A model generated the notes under the pieces. It did no database searches, was not told where the DNA came from, and was given only the letters and a program-made list of their open reading frames with translations. This document shows positions 23,944 through 32,765 of a stretch of 64,000 nucleotides of DNA, in pieces (position 1 is the stretch's first letter; each line of letters begins with the position of its first letter). The translations under genes and the position numbers were made by a program. The DNA comes from Streptomonospora alba (GTDB lineage Bacteria > Actinomycetota > Actinomycetes > Streptosporangiales > Streptosporangiaceae): assembly GCF_000826685.1 (NCBI RefSeq), contig NZ_JROO01000026.1:1-64000 (forward strand), written 5' to 3'.

Positions 23944-24414
23944 ATGACCGACACGTCCGAGTCCGACCCGCAGGCGCTGGAGCGCCAGCTGTGCTTCGCG
24001 GTCTATGCGGCCTCGCGCGCGCTCACCGGCCTGTACCGGGAACTGCTCGGCGAGCTCGGCCTCACCTACCCTCAGTACCTGGCGATGCTGGTGCTGTGGG
24101 AGCACGGCGACCTCACCGTCACGGAGCTGGGCACCAGACTGCGACTCGATTCGGGAACCCTGTCGCCCCTGCTGCGCCGGCTGGAGGCGGGCGGCCTCGT
24201 GCGGCGCAGCCGCACGGGCGGCGACGAGCGTGTCGTGCGCGTCACTCTCACCGGCAACGGCGCTCGACTGCGCGAGCAGGCCGCCGGCATCCCCGCTTCA
24301 GTGCTGGAGGCCGCCGGCGTCTCCGCGGCCGAGGCCGCGGAGCTGCGCCGGGCCCTGGAGCGGATCACCGACTCCGCCACCGCCGCCACCGACGATCTCC
24401 GCTGCCGGCGGTGA
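23944..24414 (+). CDS. ohrR: OhrR, organic-hydroperoxide-sensing MarR-family regulator
   Basis: The 156-residue product begins LERQLCFAVYAASRALT, with Cys17 in the position of the OhrR redox-sensing cysteine. It continues with the typical YRELLGELGLTYPQYLAMLVLWEHGDLTVTELG and the wHTH RLDSGTLSPLLRRLEAGGLV. OhrR proteins repress ohr until the Cys is oxidised by an organic hydroperoxide. The ATG at 23944 is chosen because GGGAGGAAGG lies about 12 bases upstream; a GTG at 23911 precedes that site. The ohr gene follows after 82 bases, so a single sensor-effector operon is likely. No second Cys is present near the C-terminus other than in the final CRR, so the oxidation chemistry is not certain. 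Confidence 0.88.
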   Translation: MTDTSESDPQALERQLCFAVYAASRALTGLYRELLGELGLTYPQYLAMLVLWEHGDLTVTELGTRLRLDSGTLSPLLRRLEAGGLVRRSRTGGDERVVRVTLTGNGARLREQAAGIPASVLEAAGVSAAEAAELRRALERITDSATAATDDLRCRR

Positions 24415-24496
24415 GCGGGCGGCGGCGCCCGGCGGGGGCAGCGACCCGCGGCCACCGGGCCGCGGGCACGAGCCCATCCGAAAAGGAGAATGTGCG

Positions 24497-24919
24497 ATGA
24501 AGGTCATGTACACCGCCGAAGCCGAGGTCACCGGCGAAGGCCGCAAGGGTTACGGCCGTACCCCCGACGACCGCCTCAACGTCGACCTGTCCGTGCCCAA
24601 GGGCCTGGGCGGCGACGACGGCCCCGGCACCAACCCCGAGCAGCTGTTCGCGGTGGGCTATGCGGCCTGCTTCCACGGCGCCCTGAAGAAGGTCGCCCGC
24701 GAGGCCGGCGACTCCGCCGAGGGCTCCACGATCGACTCCCGGGTCAGCCTGGGCAGCGCCGACGACGGCCTGACCCTGGCGGTCGAGCTGGAGGTCACCA
24801 TCCCCGGCAAGACCCAGGAGGAGGCGCAGAAGCTGGTCGAGGCCGCCCACCAGGTGTGCCCCTACTCGCGCGCCACCCGCGGCAACATCGAGGTCACCCT
24901 CACCACCAAGAACGGCTGA
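24497..24919 (+). CDS. ohr: Ohr, organic hydroperoxide reductase
   Basis: The 140-residue protein matches the Ohr branch of the Ohr/OsmC family. It has Arg21 and Glu48 near the active site, the peroxidatic Cys58 in GYAACFHGAL and the resolving Cys121 in HQVCPYSRATRGN. Ohr reduces organic hydroperoxides with electrons from lipoylated proteins in the cytoplasm. The ATG follows AAAAGGAG. The length is the family norm. It lies immediately downstream of ohrR and is followed by a hairpin, so induction by organic peroxides is the expected behaviour. Confidence 0.93.
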   Translation: MKVMYTAEAEVTGEGRKGYGRTPDDRLNVDLSVPKGLGGDDGPGTNPEQLFAVGYAACFHGALKKVAREAGDSAEGSTIDSRVSLGSADDGLTLAVELEVTIPGKTQEEAQKLVEAAHQVCPYSRATRGNIEVTLTTKNG

Positions 24920-24949
24920 GGACTCCGCGGCCGCGCCGGCCCGCGCCCG

Positions 24950-24990
24950 CCCGCCTCCGGGGCGGCGCCGGGCTGGCGCTCGGAGGCGGG
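24950..24990 (+). terminator. Hairpin after ohr
   Basis: CCCGCCTCCG (24950-24959) pairs perfectly with 24981-24990; the 21-base loop can fold further. Confidence 0.6.
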
Positions 24991-25038
24991 TGATCACCGC
25001 CTACCACGGCACTGCCGCGTTTCGTTACGCTGGCCGTC

Positions 25039-25581
25039 ATGTTGGATCCACTCATCAAGCGGGCCGGCCTGCCCGCCGACGCCTCCCTCGCCCAGGTGGT
25101 CGACGCCGTCCACCGCATCCCCTTCGGACCCCCCGCCGACCGCACCGCCCAGGCCACTCTGGACGAGTGGCAGGGCACCAGCGCCACCAAGCACGAACTG
25201 CTCGCCGCTGCCTTGGAGCGCGGCTGGCCCGAGACCAGACCGCGCCTGGTGCACCGCGTCCACCGGTGCACGCCCCAGGACGCGCGCGAACGCTTCGGCG
25301 AGGAAGCGGCCGCCGCCCTGCCCGAGAGCGGGATGTGGGACGTGCACCGCTACCTGCTCGTGGAGTCCGGCGGCGAACGCGTCGTCCTCGACGTCACCTT
25401 CCCGTCGATGCCGGGTTGGGACGGATCCTCCTCGATGCCGGTGGCGGCCGCCGAGGGCACCGACCACGAGGCCGGCCCCGATGCCGACCGCGAGCTGCGC
25501 GTCCTGGAGGCGGCCCACTGCGACCCGCGCCTCCGCGACCGCTTCGCGACCGCCCTGTCGGCGTCGTTGGCCTCGGCCTGA
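25039..25581 (+). CDS. Hypothetical protein with faint transglutaminase-like pattern
   Basis: The 180-residue protein has GTSATKHELLAAAL (~46-59), WDVHRYLLVE (~99-108) and VVLDVTFPSMPGW (~115-127). Order and spacing recall the Cys-His-Asp pattern of transglutaminase-like proteins, where the first motif would be GTCxxK; the Cys is absent here, so enzymatic activity of that type is unlikely. No membrane segment is present. It stands alone behind a hairpin. The family assignment is weak and the function is unknown. Confidence 0.6.
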   Translation: MLDPLIKRAGLPADASLAQVVDAVHRIPFGPPADRTAQATLDEWQGTSATKHELLAAALERGWPETRPRLVHRVHRCTPQDARERFGEEAAAALPESGMWDVHRYLLVESGGERVVLDVTFPSMPGWDGSSSMPVAAAEGTDHEAGPDADRELRVLEAAHCDPRLRDRFATALSASLASA

Positions 25582-25843
25582 GGAGCACGCGCACGCACCG
25601 GCCCTGCGCCGCGCGGCCCCGCCGCCCATGAAGCGGGCGCGGACGCCGCACGGGTGAGCCCGGCCCCGACGAGACCGTTCCAGCCCCCACCGCAGCCTCT
25701 GCGCCCGTTCGCTCCGGCGCGCACGTCCGACCGCAGCGCGGCCGTCGTGTCCCGGTGCGACACTCCCCGGCCCCGTGCCCGCGGCCGCAGGAAGACCCCT
25801 GAGTCCCCGCACCCGCGCCGCGTCGCCGCAGCCGGGCCGTCCG

Positions 25844-26785
25844 TCAGTGCACCGCCGGGCGGGCGGCCGGAGTGTCCTCGGGCACGTGCACTCCCGAGGG
25901 GCGCGGCCCCGACCGGTTCAGGGCCATCGAGGTCACGGCGATCAGCACCACGGCGCCGCCCGCCCACTGGCTCCATTGCAGGCTCCCGCCGAGCAGACCC
26001 GCTCCCACGACCGCCGAGACCAGCGGAAATGCCAATTCGGCCAGCGTGGCGCGGCTGGCCGCGGTGCGGCGCAGCCCCCAGTAGTACAGCGTCAGCGCCA
26101 GCAGGCCCGGGATCAGCGCCAGCAGCACCAGCCGGGGAACCTGGGCGGGTCCCACCGCCAGGGAAGCGCCCGACGCCAGCGCGATCACCAGCGCCACGGG
26201 CAGCCCGAAGGTGAAGCGCAGTACCGTGACGTGCATGAACGCCAACCGCACGCCGGCCAGACGGCCCAGCACGGTGCCGGCGGCCCACAGCAGCGCCGCG
26301 CCCACCGCCAGCGCCGCGCCGCGGGCGTCGTCGACGGTGACCCCCAGCGGATCGGGGAAGGCCAGGATCCACGCCCCGGCCAGGGCCGGCAGGGCGTACA
26401 GCCCGAAGCGCGGCGCCAGCCGCTCGCCCAGCAGCACCACAGCGAGCACGATCGCGAAGACCGGCTGCAGCTTCTGCAGCACCTGGGGCGTGATGGGGTC
26501 CCCGACCGTGAAGGCCAGGGTGAACAGCATCGTCGCCAGCGCCGAGGAGCCGCCGCCGATCACCGCGACCGCCGCGATCACCGCGGGCCCGGCCGCGGCC
26601 AGCGCCCGCAGCGCCGGTATCAGCCACGGAAGCAGCAGCACCACGATGACGGCGTGCTCGTAGACCACGATGGTCGAGGCCGGCAGCACCTGCGCCAGCG
26701 GGTCGCGCATCAGCGCCGAGGTTCCCCACAGTCCGGCGGCCAGGGCCACCGCCCACATCCGGTCCGCTCCGCGAGCCTGCACCAC
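25844..26785 (-). CDS. EamA (drug/metabolite transporter) family exporter
   Basis: This 313-residue membrane protein has about ten hydrophobic helices in two repeats of five, the EamA arrangement. Characteristic pieces are WGTSALMRDPLAQVLP in helix 1, ITPQVLQKLQPVFAIVLAVVLLGERLAP at the end of repeat 1 and SRATLAELAFPLVSAVVGAGLLG in repeat 2. It should export a small metabolite or amino acid across the cell membrane; the substrate cannot be read. The start is a GTG behind GAGGGG; an in-frame ATG nine codons later is an alternative. The cytosolic C-terminus is short and Pro/Arg-rich. It is the first gene of its own transcript. Confidence 0.85.
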   Translation of the reverse strand: MVQARGADRMWAVALAAGLWGTSALMRDPLAQVLPASTIVVYEHAVIVVLLLPWLIPALRALAAAGPAVIAAVAVIGGGSSALATMLFTLAFTVGDPITPQVLQKLQPVFAIVLAVVLLGERLAPRFGLYALPALAGAWILAFPDPLGVTVDDARGAALAVGAALLWAAGTVLGRLAGVRLAFMHVTVLRFTFGLPVALVIALASGASLAVGPAQVPRLVLLALIPGLLALTLYYWGLRRTAASRATLAELAFPLVSAVVGAGLLGGSLQWSQWAGGAVVLIAVTSMALNRSGPRPSGVHVPEDTPAARPAVH

Positions 26786-26954
26786 GCCCCCGATTCCCCT
26801 CGTCGCCGGCTTCGTCCGCGGCCTACGGTAGCGGCTCGGCCGAACGCGGCGGGGACCGGCCCGCCTCCGCCCGGCGGGTGAGGGCCGCGACCCGCCGTGG
26901 GCGCCGAGACCGCGTGCGCGGCCACCCGCCGAGCGCCGGCGCCGCGCGAACCGC

Positions 26955-26984
26955 GGCCGCCGCCCCCGGGCGGGGGCGGCGGCC
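26955..26984 (-). terminator. Strong terminator after the CNNM/CBS gene pair
   Basis: GGCCGCCGCCCCC (26955-26967) pairs perfectly with 26972-26984 around a four-base loop, 27 bases beyond the stop of the second gene. Confidence 0.75.
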
Positions 26985-27010
26985 GGTCGGATCGGCGGCG
27001 GGCGGCCGGC

Positions 27011-28021
27011 TCAGGCGGCGGAGTCGAGCAGCAGCCGATCCAGCATGTCCTGCAGCGTGACCAGCCCGGCCAAGCGGCCCTGCTCCTCCACCAGCGCGAG
27101 GTGGGTGCGGCTCTCGCGCATGACGCCCAGCGCCGCGTAGATGGGCGTGTCGCCCTCCAAGGTGAGCACCGGCCGCATCAGGTCGGCGGCGGTGGTCTCG
27201 GGCGTGCTGGTCAGCGCGTCGCGCACGTGGAGTACGCCCACCGGCTCGGCGCCCTCGCGCACCACCAGCCGCAGGTGGCCGGATTGGCGGGAGACGCGCT
27301 TGACGTCCTCCAGAGAGGCCGAGGGCGCCACGGCCGCCAACTCCTCGCGGGGTGTGGTGATCTCGCGCAGCGGCCGCGAGTTCATCTCCAGGGCGGTGGC
27401 CAACTGGTCGCGCCGGTCCTCCTCCAACGCACCCGCCTTGGCCGAGTGGTCGACGAGCTCGCGCAGGTCCTCGGGCCCGTGCCCGGAGGCGACCTCGTCG
27501 ACGGCCTGCACGCCCACGCGGTGCAGGGTCCAGTTCGCCAGCCCGTTGAGCAGTACCAGCGCCGGGCGCGTCAGCCACATGAACGCGCGCATCGGCAGCG
27601 CCAGCAGCGTCGCCGAGCGCTCGGGGTGGGAGATGGCCCAGGACTTGGGCGCCATCTCGCCCACGACCAGGTGCACGAAGGTCACCGTGATCAGCGCCAC
27701 CACGAACGCCACCGCGGTTGCCGCCGCAGCCGGCAGCCACCCGGTGAACAGCGGATGCAGCATGTGCTCCACCGCCGGCTTGGTGACGGCGCCCAGCGCC
27801 AGCGTGCACAGGGTGATGCCCAGCTGGGAGCCGGCCAGCAGCAGCGAGAGGTCGCGCGCGCTCTTCAGCGCCGCGCGCGCCGAGAGGCTGGTCTCGGCGG
27901 CCTCCTCCAGGCGGTAGCGGCGGGCGGCCACCAGCGCGAACTCGATGGCCACGAAGAACGCGCTCGCCGCGATGATCACGACCGTGGCGGCCAGCGCCAC
28001 CAGCGGGTTCAAGTCGCTCAT
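27011..28021 (-). CDS. CNNM-domain/CBS-pair membrane protein (hemolysin/CorC-like), short form
   Basis: The 336-residue protein has an N-terminal CNNM/DUF21 membrane domain (~1-190; AFFVAIEFALVAARRYRL, LAGSQLGITLCTLALG, HLVVGEMAPKSWAISHPE). Two CBS motifs follow (~215-330; GHLRLVVREGAEPVGVLHVRD and RTHLALVEEQGRLAGLVTLQDML). It lacks the CorC/HlyC C-terminal domain of its neighbour. The family is linked to Mg2+/Co2+ transport or extrusion. Its ATG overlaps the stop of the upstream gene (ATGA at 28018-28021), so the two are translationally coupled and may form a heteromer. Confidence 0.88.
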   Translation of the reverse strand: MSDLNPLVALAATVVIIAASAFFVAIEFALVAARRYRLEEAAETSLSARAALKSARDLSLLLAGSQLGITLCTLALGAVTKPAVEHMLHPLFTGWLPAAAATAVAFVVALITVTFVHLVVGEMAPKSWAISHPERSATLLALPMRAFMWLTRPALVLLNGLANWTLHRVGVQAVDEVASGHGPEDLRELVDHSAKAGALEEDRRDQLATALEMNSRPLREITTPREELAAVAPSASLEDVKRVSRQSGHLRLVVREGAEPVGVLHVRDALTSTPETTAADLMRPVLTLEGDTPIYAALGVMRESRTHLALVEEQGRLAGLVTLQDMLDRLLLDSAA

Positions 28022-29409
28022 GCGTTCACCTCGCTGTCCTGGTCGGCGGGCTCGCCGGCGGGCTCCTCGTGCAGCTCCAGGCGCACGGTCTCGGGCACGT
28101 GCCGGTCGACGGTGCGCACACCCAGATCCACGGTGCGCAGCGGCTCGTGCTCGGCGGCGCCGACGTTGCGCGGCAGCGCCACGCTGATCCTGTCGCCGGG
28201 TTCGGGCAGCCGCCGCAGCTGGGCGATGACCAGGCCGCCGATGGTCTCGAAGTCGCCCTCGGGCAGGTCGTGGCCGATGAGACGCTCGACCTCGTCGACG
28301 TGCAGCGCGCCGGGCACCAGCCAGCTGCCGTCCTCGCCCACGCGCGCCTCGCCGGCGTCCTCGGGGTCGTGCTCGTCGGCGATCTCGCCCACGAGCTCCT
28401 CGGCGATGTCCTCGGTGGTGATGACGCCCGCAAGGCCGCCGTACTCGTCGACCACGCAGGCGAACTCCTCCTCGGACTCGCGCAGCCGGTTCAGCACGGC
28501 CGGCAGCGGCAGCGAACCGGGCACCAGCAGCGGCGGGCGCGCGACGTCGGAGACCCGGACGTCGGAGAGCGTGCGGTCGCCCAGCTCCAGCACGTCGCGC
28601 AGGCAGACCACGCCGACGATGTCGTCGACGCCGTCGCCCAGCACCGGGAAGCGGGAGTGGCCCGAGGCCATCAGCTCGACCACGCGGCTCACCGGTTCGC
28701 CCGTCTCGACGGTGGAGACCTGCGGACGCGGGATCATGGCGTGCTCGGCCGTGCGGTCGTGGAAGTCCAGCGTGCGGTCCAGCAGCGTGGACAGCTCAGC
28801 GGGCAGATCCCCGCTCTCGCGCGACTCCTCGACGATGTACTCCAGGTCGCGGGGGGTGGCGGCGTGCTGGACGTCCTCGACCGGCTCGATCCCCACCGCC
28901 TTGAGCAGCACCAGCGAGGCCTGGTCGAACAGCCAGATCAGCCAGCCGAACAGACGCAGGTAGACGCCGGTGGACAGCGCGAGCCAGCGGGCGACCGGCT
29001 CGGGGCGGGCGATGGCCAGGTTCTTGGGGAACAGCTCGCCGAAGACCATCTGCATCACGGTGGAGAACAGCAGCGCCACGGCGATGCCGATCGCGATGCC
29101 GGTCCCGGCGGGAACCCCGACCCAGCCCAGCAGCTCGCCGATGCCCTCGCCCATCATCGGCTCGGCGACGTAGCCGACCAGCAGGCCGGTGACGGTGATG
29201 CCCAGCTGAGCGCCGGAGAGCATGAACGAGGTGCGGCCGGTGATGCCCAGAGCACGTCGTGCCCCGGCATCGCCCTGGGCGGCGCGGGCCTTCAGGCGGG
29301 AGCGGTCCACCGCCATGAAGCCGAACTCCTGGGCGACGAAGTAGCCCGTCGCCGCTGTGATCGCCAGGATCACCAGTGCTCCGAGGAGGATGCTCAGGAT
29401 CACGCTCAC
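28018..29409 (-). CDS. CNNM/CBS/CorC_HlyC membrane protein, full-length form
   Basis: The 463-residue protein contains the CNNM membrane domain (~1-200; GYFVAQEFGFMAVDRSRLKARA, LSGAQLGITVTGLLVGYVAEP, FGELFPKNLAIARPEPVARWLA), a CBS pair (~220-340; MIPRPQVSTVE, SRFPVLGDGVDDIVGVVCLRDVL, CVVDEYGGLAGVITTEDIAEELVGEI) and the C-terminal transporter-associated CorC_HlyC domain (~360-440). Known members affect Mg2+ and Co2+ homeostasis. The start is GTG. It is the first gene of a coupled two-gene unit with the shorter paralogue, an arrangement common in actinobacteria. Confidence 0.9.
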   Translation of the reverse strand: MSVILSILLGALVILAITAATGYFVAQEFGFMAVDRSRLKARAAQGDAGARRALGITGRTSFMLSGAQLGITVTGLLVGYVAEPMMGEGIGELLGWVGVPAGTGIAIGIAVALLFSTVMQMVFGELFPKNLAIARPEPVARWLALSTGVYLRLFGWLIWLFDQASLVLLKAVGIEPVEDVQHAATPRDLEYIVEESRESGDLPAELSTLLDRTLDFHDRTAEHAMIPRPQVSTVETGEPVSRVVELMASGHSRFPVLGDGVDDIVGVVCLRDVLELGDRTLSDVRVSDVARPPLLVPGSLPLPAVLNRLRESEEEFACVVDEYGGLAGVITTEDIAEELVGEIADEHDPEDAGEARVGEDGSWLVPGALHVDEVERLIGHDLPEGDFETIGGLVIAQLRRLPEPGDRISVALPRNVGAAEHEPLRTVDLGVRTVDRHVPETVRLELHEEPAGEPADQDSEVNA

Positions 29410-29668
29410 TTCGCACGCACCGCCTCGGAGCAGTGGTCTGCGGCGCGGGCGCTATCTGGTGAAGGCGGCTCGTCGGAGTCGGGGGAGCAGCGTCCGTCCG
29501 GGACGCTGCCGGTACTTCGGGACGGGTCCACGTGTCCTCTCTCGCGTCGGTTTCAGTGTGTGGATACGAATGCGGAGCTGGAAATATTCCCCCGATGCCC
29601 CGCCTCGACCCCCCGGGCGGCGATGTTTGCGGAGTCCCTGCTCAGCGCACCGCCGGCACGGCCGCGGC

Positions 29669-30259
29669 CTAGCGCGCGGGGCTCGCCCCGGCGTCTCCGG
29701 CGGCATCGGCGTCTTCCGGGGTTCCGACCGGGTCCTGCTGCCATTCGCGGCGCCGGGTCTCGGCGACGGCGACGGCGGCGGCCACGGCCACGTTCAGCGA
29801 GCCGACCCGTCCGACCTGCGGAATGTAGGCGACGGTGTCGGCGCCGGACAGCAGCGCACGGGAGCAGCCGTGGTCCTCGGCGCCCACGGCCAGGCAGATG
29901 TCGCCCTCCAGCGGCGCCTCGTGCAGCGGCACGGCGCCGCGGGCCAGCTCGACTGCGGCGACGCGGTATCCGGCCTCGTGCGCGGCGGCGACCGCCTGTG
30001 CGGCGTCGGCCGCCTTCTCCAGATGCAGCTTCTGCTCGGTACCCAGAGCGGTCTTGCCCACCTGGGGGTGGGCGGGATCGGCGCTGTTGCCGGCGAGCCA
30101 GACGGTCTCCACCCCGAATGTCGCGCAGGTGCGCAGGATGGAGCCCAGGTTGAACGGCTGGGTGACGGACTCTGCGATGAGGGCGATACGGCCCTGGGTG
30201 CGCCTGCGCCAGTGGCGGTTGAGTCGTTTGACGTCGGTGGGGCGCAGCTGCGTGCTCAC
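29669..30259 (-). CDS. TrmH/SpoU-family RNA 2'-O-ribose methyltransferase
   Basis: The ~196-residue protein shows the three SPOUT motifs: NLGSILRTCATFG (motif 1), LAVGAEDHGCS (motif 2) and IPQVGRVGSLNVAVAAAVAV (motif 3, the knot and SAM-binding Asn). It should methylate the ribose of a tRNA or rRNA nucleotide with SAM. A GTG at 30259 is preferred because GAGGAA lies nine bases upstream; a start 60 bases earlier is in frame. The C-terminal ~25 residues are a disordered acidic tail (PEDADAAGDAGASPAR). Known TrmH proteins of this length modify tRNA G18; the exact target here is not proven. Confidence 0.85.
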   Translation of the reverse strand: MSTQLRPTDVKRLNRHWRRRTQGRIALIAESVTQPFNLGSILRTCATFGVETVWLAGNSADPAHPQVGKTALGTEQKLHLEKAADAAQAVAAAHEAGYRVAAVELARGAVPLHEAPLEGDICLAVGAEDHGCSRALLSGADTVAYIPQVGRVGSLNVAVAAAVAVAETRRREWQQDPVGTPEDADAAGDAGASPAR

Positions 30260-30384
30260 CTGCGGTGTGTTCCTCGTGTACGAGTGGATGGGGCCAGGAC
30301 GTGCGGTTTCCGCCTCCACGATAGCGGCATCGCCGCGCGAAGGTCAGGGGTGGGCGCCCGCGGCTGTGCGCAACCGGCGCGGCG

Positions 30385-31161
30385 TCAGGGCGCCTGGATG
30401 CGCAGGACGCGGAAACCGGCCCGTGAGGCGGCGCGTGTGGTGGCCAGCCCGGCGTCCTGCTCCAGCCAGCGGTGCAGCGAGTCGGCGCCCAGGTTGCGCT
30501 GGACGACCAGGTGGGCGGCGCCGCCGGGGGCGAGCCTGCCCAGCCACGTGCGCAGCAGAGCGTGCAGCTTGGGCTTGCCGATGCGGATGGGCGGGTTGGA
30601 CCAGATCGCGTCGAAGGGCCCCTCCGGCGCCGCTCGGGGCCGAGCGGAGCCGTCTGCGGGGGAGCCGTCCTGGTCGACCAATAGAAAATCTACGTTGTAA
30701 AGGTGGTTGTCCGCTGCGTTGCGCCGCGCCAGCTCCACCCCCCGGGTGTTGACGTCCACCCCCAGCACCGACGCCTCCGGTGCCCGGGCGGCCATGGCCA
30801 GGGCGACGGGTCCGTAGCCGCAGCCGAGGTCGAGCAGCCTGCCCTGGTGCGGCGGCGCGGGTACCGACTCCAGCAGGACGCGGGTTCCCAGGTCCACCCG
30901 GTCGGCGGAGAACACGCCGCGGTCGGTGGCCAGGCGCAGGTGCACATCGGGCAGTACGAGATCGACCGAGGAGGGGCGGCTGGGGGCGGCGGGGTCGGCG
31001 TCGAAGTAGTGCTGGTGGCGGTGCTCGCCGCCGGGACCGCCGTCCTGCTCGCGCCGCTCCACGGCGCCTCCCATCCCATGTGCGCCCCCGCGGGGGCCTG
31101 CCTCGCCGGCCCGTCGGGGCGCGGCGCCGATCGCGCCGGAGGTCCTCGGTCCGCGCGCCAC
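30385..31161 (-). CDS. RsmC-like class I methyltransferase (small-domain family)
   Basis: The protein has an N-terminal low-complexity stretch of ~45 residues and then a methyltransferase-small domain. It contains HLRLATDRGVFSADRVDLGTRVLLE, the SAM motif LLDLGCGYGPVALAMA and the catalytic NPPIRIGKPKLH, an NPPxR motif as in RsmC, which methylates N2 of a guanosine in 16S rRNA. At ~258 residues it is the short single-domain form. The GTG at 31161 has AAGGTG upstream; an ATG at 31074 would remove the odd N-terminus. It follows trmH-like and precedes the SDR gene on the opposite strand. Confidence 0.8.
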   Translation of the reverse strand: MARGPRTSGAIGAAPRRAGEAGPRGGAHGMGGAVERREQDGGPGGEHRHQHYFDADPAAPSRPSSVDLVLPDVHLRLATDRGVFSADRVDLGTRVLLESVPAPPHQGRLLDLGCGYGPVALAMAARAPEASVLGVDVNTRGVELARRNAADNHLYNVDFLLVDQDGSPADGSARPRAAPEGPFDAIWSNPPIRIGKPKLHALLRTWLGRLAPGGAAHLVVQRNLGADSLHRWLEQDAGLATTRAASRAGFRVLRIQAP

Positions 31162-31263
31162 CGGCGCACCTTACCAGCCGCGGCCGTAGGCTCGTGCGCT
31201 GCGCGGACGTGCACGGGCGGGCGCGCGTGGAGGTACGGGACCCGAGGCGGTCCGCGTCACAAT

Positions 31264-31275
31264 CCGACTGGTCGG
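31264..31275. promoter_or_regulatory. Small palindrome upstream of the SDR gene, possible TetR-type operator
   Basis: CCGAC-TG-GTCGG has perfect five-base arms and lies 42-53 bases before the GTG start of the SDR gene, within a region of otherwise unremarkable sequence. No TetR gene is adjacent, so this is tentative. Confidence 0.3.
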
Positions 31276-31316
31276 TAGTGTTGTGCCGTCGAAGCACGGA
31301 CGAAAGGACACAGCTC

Positions 31317-32072
31317 GTGGGACGTTTTGCCGGCAAGGTCGCCATCATCACCGGAGCCAGCCGCGGGATCGGCTTGGCCGCCGCCCAGCGCATCGTGGAC
31401 GAGGGTGGAAAGGTCGTCATCACCGGGCGCAACCCCGAACCGCTGGAGCAGGCGGTCGCGGACCTGGGCGGCGCGGGCACCGCGATCGGCGTGGCGGGCA
31501 AGGCCCACGACGCCGAGCACCGCGATGCCGTCGTCCAGCGCACCCTCGACGAGTTCGGCCGCATCGACGTCCTGGTCAACAACACCGGCACCAACCCCGT
31601 CTTCGACGCGATCGTCAATCTGGAGCCCGCCGCGATGGCCAAGATCTTCGAGATCAACGTCATCGCCGCGGCCTCCTGGGTCAGCGCCGTCCACCGCGCC
31701 TGGATGGCCGAGCACGGCGGATCCGTCGTCAACGTCGCCTCGCTGGCCGGCCAGCACCCCTCGCCCGGGATCGGCATCTACGGCGCCAGCAAGGCCGCGC
31801 TGATCAATCTGACCGAGCAGCTGGCCTATGAGCTGGCGCCCGTGGGCATCCGCGTCAACGCCGTCGCCCCTGCCGTGGTCAAGACCAAGTTCGCCGAGGC
31901 GCTGTTCGAGGACGAGGAGTCCACCGCCAAGAGCTACCCGCTGGGCCGGCTGGGCGTGCCCGAGGACATCGCCGCCGCCATCGCCTACCTCGCCTCCGAC
32001 GAGGCCTCCTGGGTCACCGGCCAGACCCACACCCTCGACGGCGGTCGCACCCTCAGCGCAGGCGTCGAGTAG
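31317..32072 (+). CDS. Short-chain dehydrogenase/reductase (FabG-like)
   Basis: The 251-residue protein is a classical SDR: cofactor motif TGASRGIG (~13-20), NNTG (~88), active-site Ser in VVNVASLAG (~142), Tyr-x-x-x-Lys in YGASKAA (~157), and the C-terminal TGQTHTLDGGRTL. It should reduce or oxidise a ketone or alcohol with NAD(P)(H); FabG is the closest style, but the length and isolated location argue against an essential fatty-acid-synthesis role. NNTG replaces the usual NNAG, a mild change. The start GTG follows GAAAGGA at a good distance. Confidence 0.85.
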   Translation: MGRFAGKVAIITGASRGIGLAAAQRIVDEGGKVVITGRNPEPLEQAVADLGGAGTAIGVAGKAHDAEHRDAVVQRTLDEFGRIDVLVNNTGTNPVFDAIVNLEPAAMAKIFEINVIAAASWVSAVHRAWMAEHGGSVVNVASLAGQHPSPGIGIYGASKAALINLTEQLAYELAPVGIRVNAVAPAVVKTKFAEALFEDEESTAKSYPLGRLGVPEDIAAAIAYLASDEASWVTGQTHTLDGGRTLSAGVE

Positions 32073-32254
32073 GGCGGTTTCGGCAGCGGCCGCGCACCGG
32101 CGCGCCGGCCCTTCCCCGCGCCCCGCCCGCGCCCGCTCCCACCTGCGGATCCATCGCCCGCACGGCATTGAATTCGGCGGTGAGCAGGCGCAGGATGGTG
32201 GGTAACTTCCGCAGGTGAGGACACACAGGCACGGACGTGTCGAGGGGAGGAGCG

Positions 32255-32458
32255 ATGAGAGCCCGGATCGGAGACCACCTCGTCGTCGAAGGCCCCCGCG
32301 ACGACATGCACCGCCGCACCGGGGTCGTCACCCAGGTGCGCGGCCGCGAGGGCGCGCCGCCCTACCAGGTCCGGTGGTTGGACGAGGACGTCGACAACGA
32401 GTCGTTGATCTACCCCGGACCCGACGCCCACATCGAGGAGAAGGCCGCCGAACGCTGA
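32255..32458 (+). CDS. DUF1918 small protein
   Basis: The 67-residue product (MRARIGDHLVVEG...GVVTQVRGREGAPPYQVRW...HIEEKA) matches the DUF1918 family, a small beta-rich domain found almost only in actinobacteria; its biochemical role is unknown. The ATG follows GAGGGGAGG. It is commonly found next to DUF1876 proteins, as here, where the next gene starts 25 bases after its stop, so the two probably form an operon. Confidence 0.85.
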   Translation: MRARIGDHLVVEGPRDDMHRRTGVVTQVRGREGAPPYQVRWLDEDVDNESLIYPGPDAHIEEKAAER

Positions 32459-32483
32459 GTCGGCCGGCGGCGACGGGAGGTGG

Positions 32484-32765
32484 ATGGCGATGCACACCAT
32501 GAAGCGGTGGAACGTCGACATCCTGCTGTCAGAGGAGGCCGAGGGCGACTCCGCCCGCACATGGGCCGAGGTCGGGCTCGAATCCCATGACGGTGCGGGA
32601 CTGCGCGGCCACGGCATGGCCCGCAAGCACCCCACCGACGACGATGTTCCCGAGATCGGCGACGAGCTCGCGGTATCGCGAGCGCTGGCCGACCTCTCCC
32701 GCCAGCTCCGCCAGGCGGCGGCCGAGGACATCAGCGAGCACACCGGAACGCCCTGGCCGCGCTGA
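32484..32765 (+). CDS. DUF1876 (dsRBD-like fold) small protein
   Basis: The 93-residue product contains MKRWNVDILLSEEAEGDSARTWAEVGL and DELAVSRALADLSRQL, the DUF1876 pattern, with Gly-rich turns between. Members resemble a double-stranded-RNA-binding fold in structure, but no function is established. It is widespread in actinobacteria and often appears in stress-related gene sets. The ATG at 32484 follows GGGAGGTGG; a second Met lies two codons on. Confidence 0.85.
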   Translation: MAMHTMKRWNVDILLSEEAEGDSARTWAEVGLESHDGAGLRGHGMARKHPTDDDVPEIGDELAVSRALADLSRQLRQAAAEDISEHTGTPWPR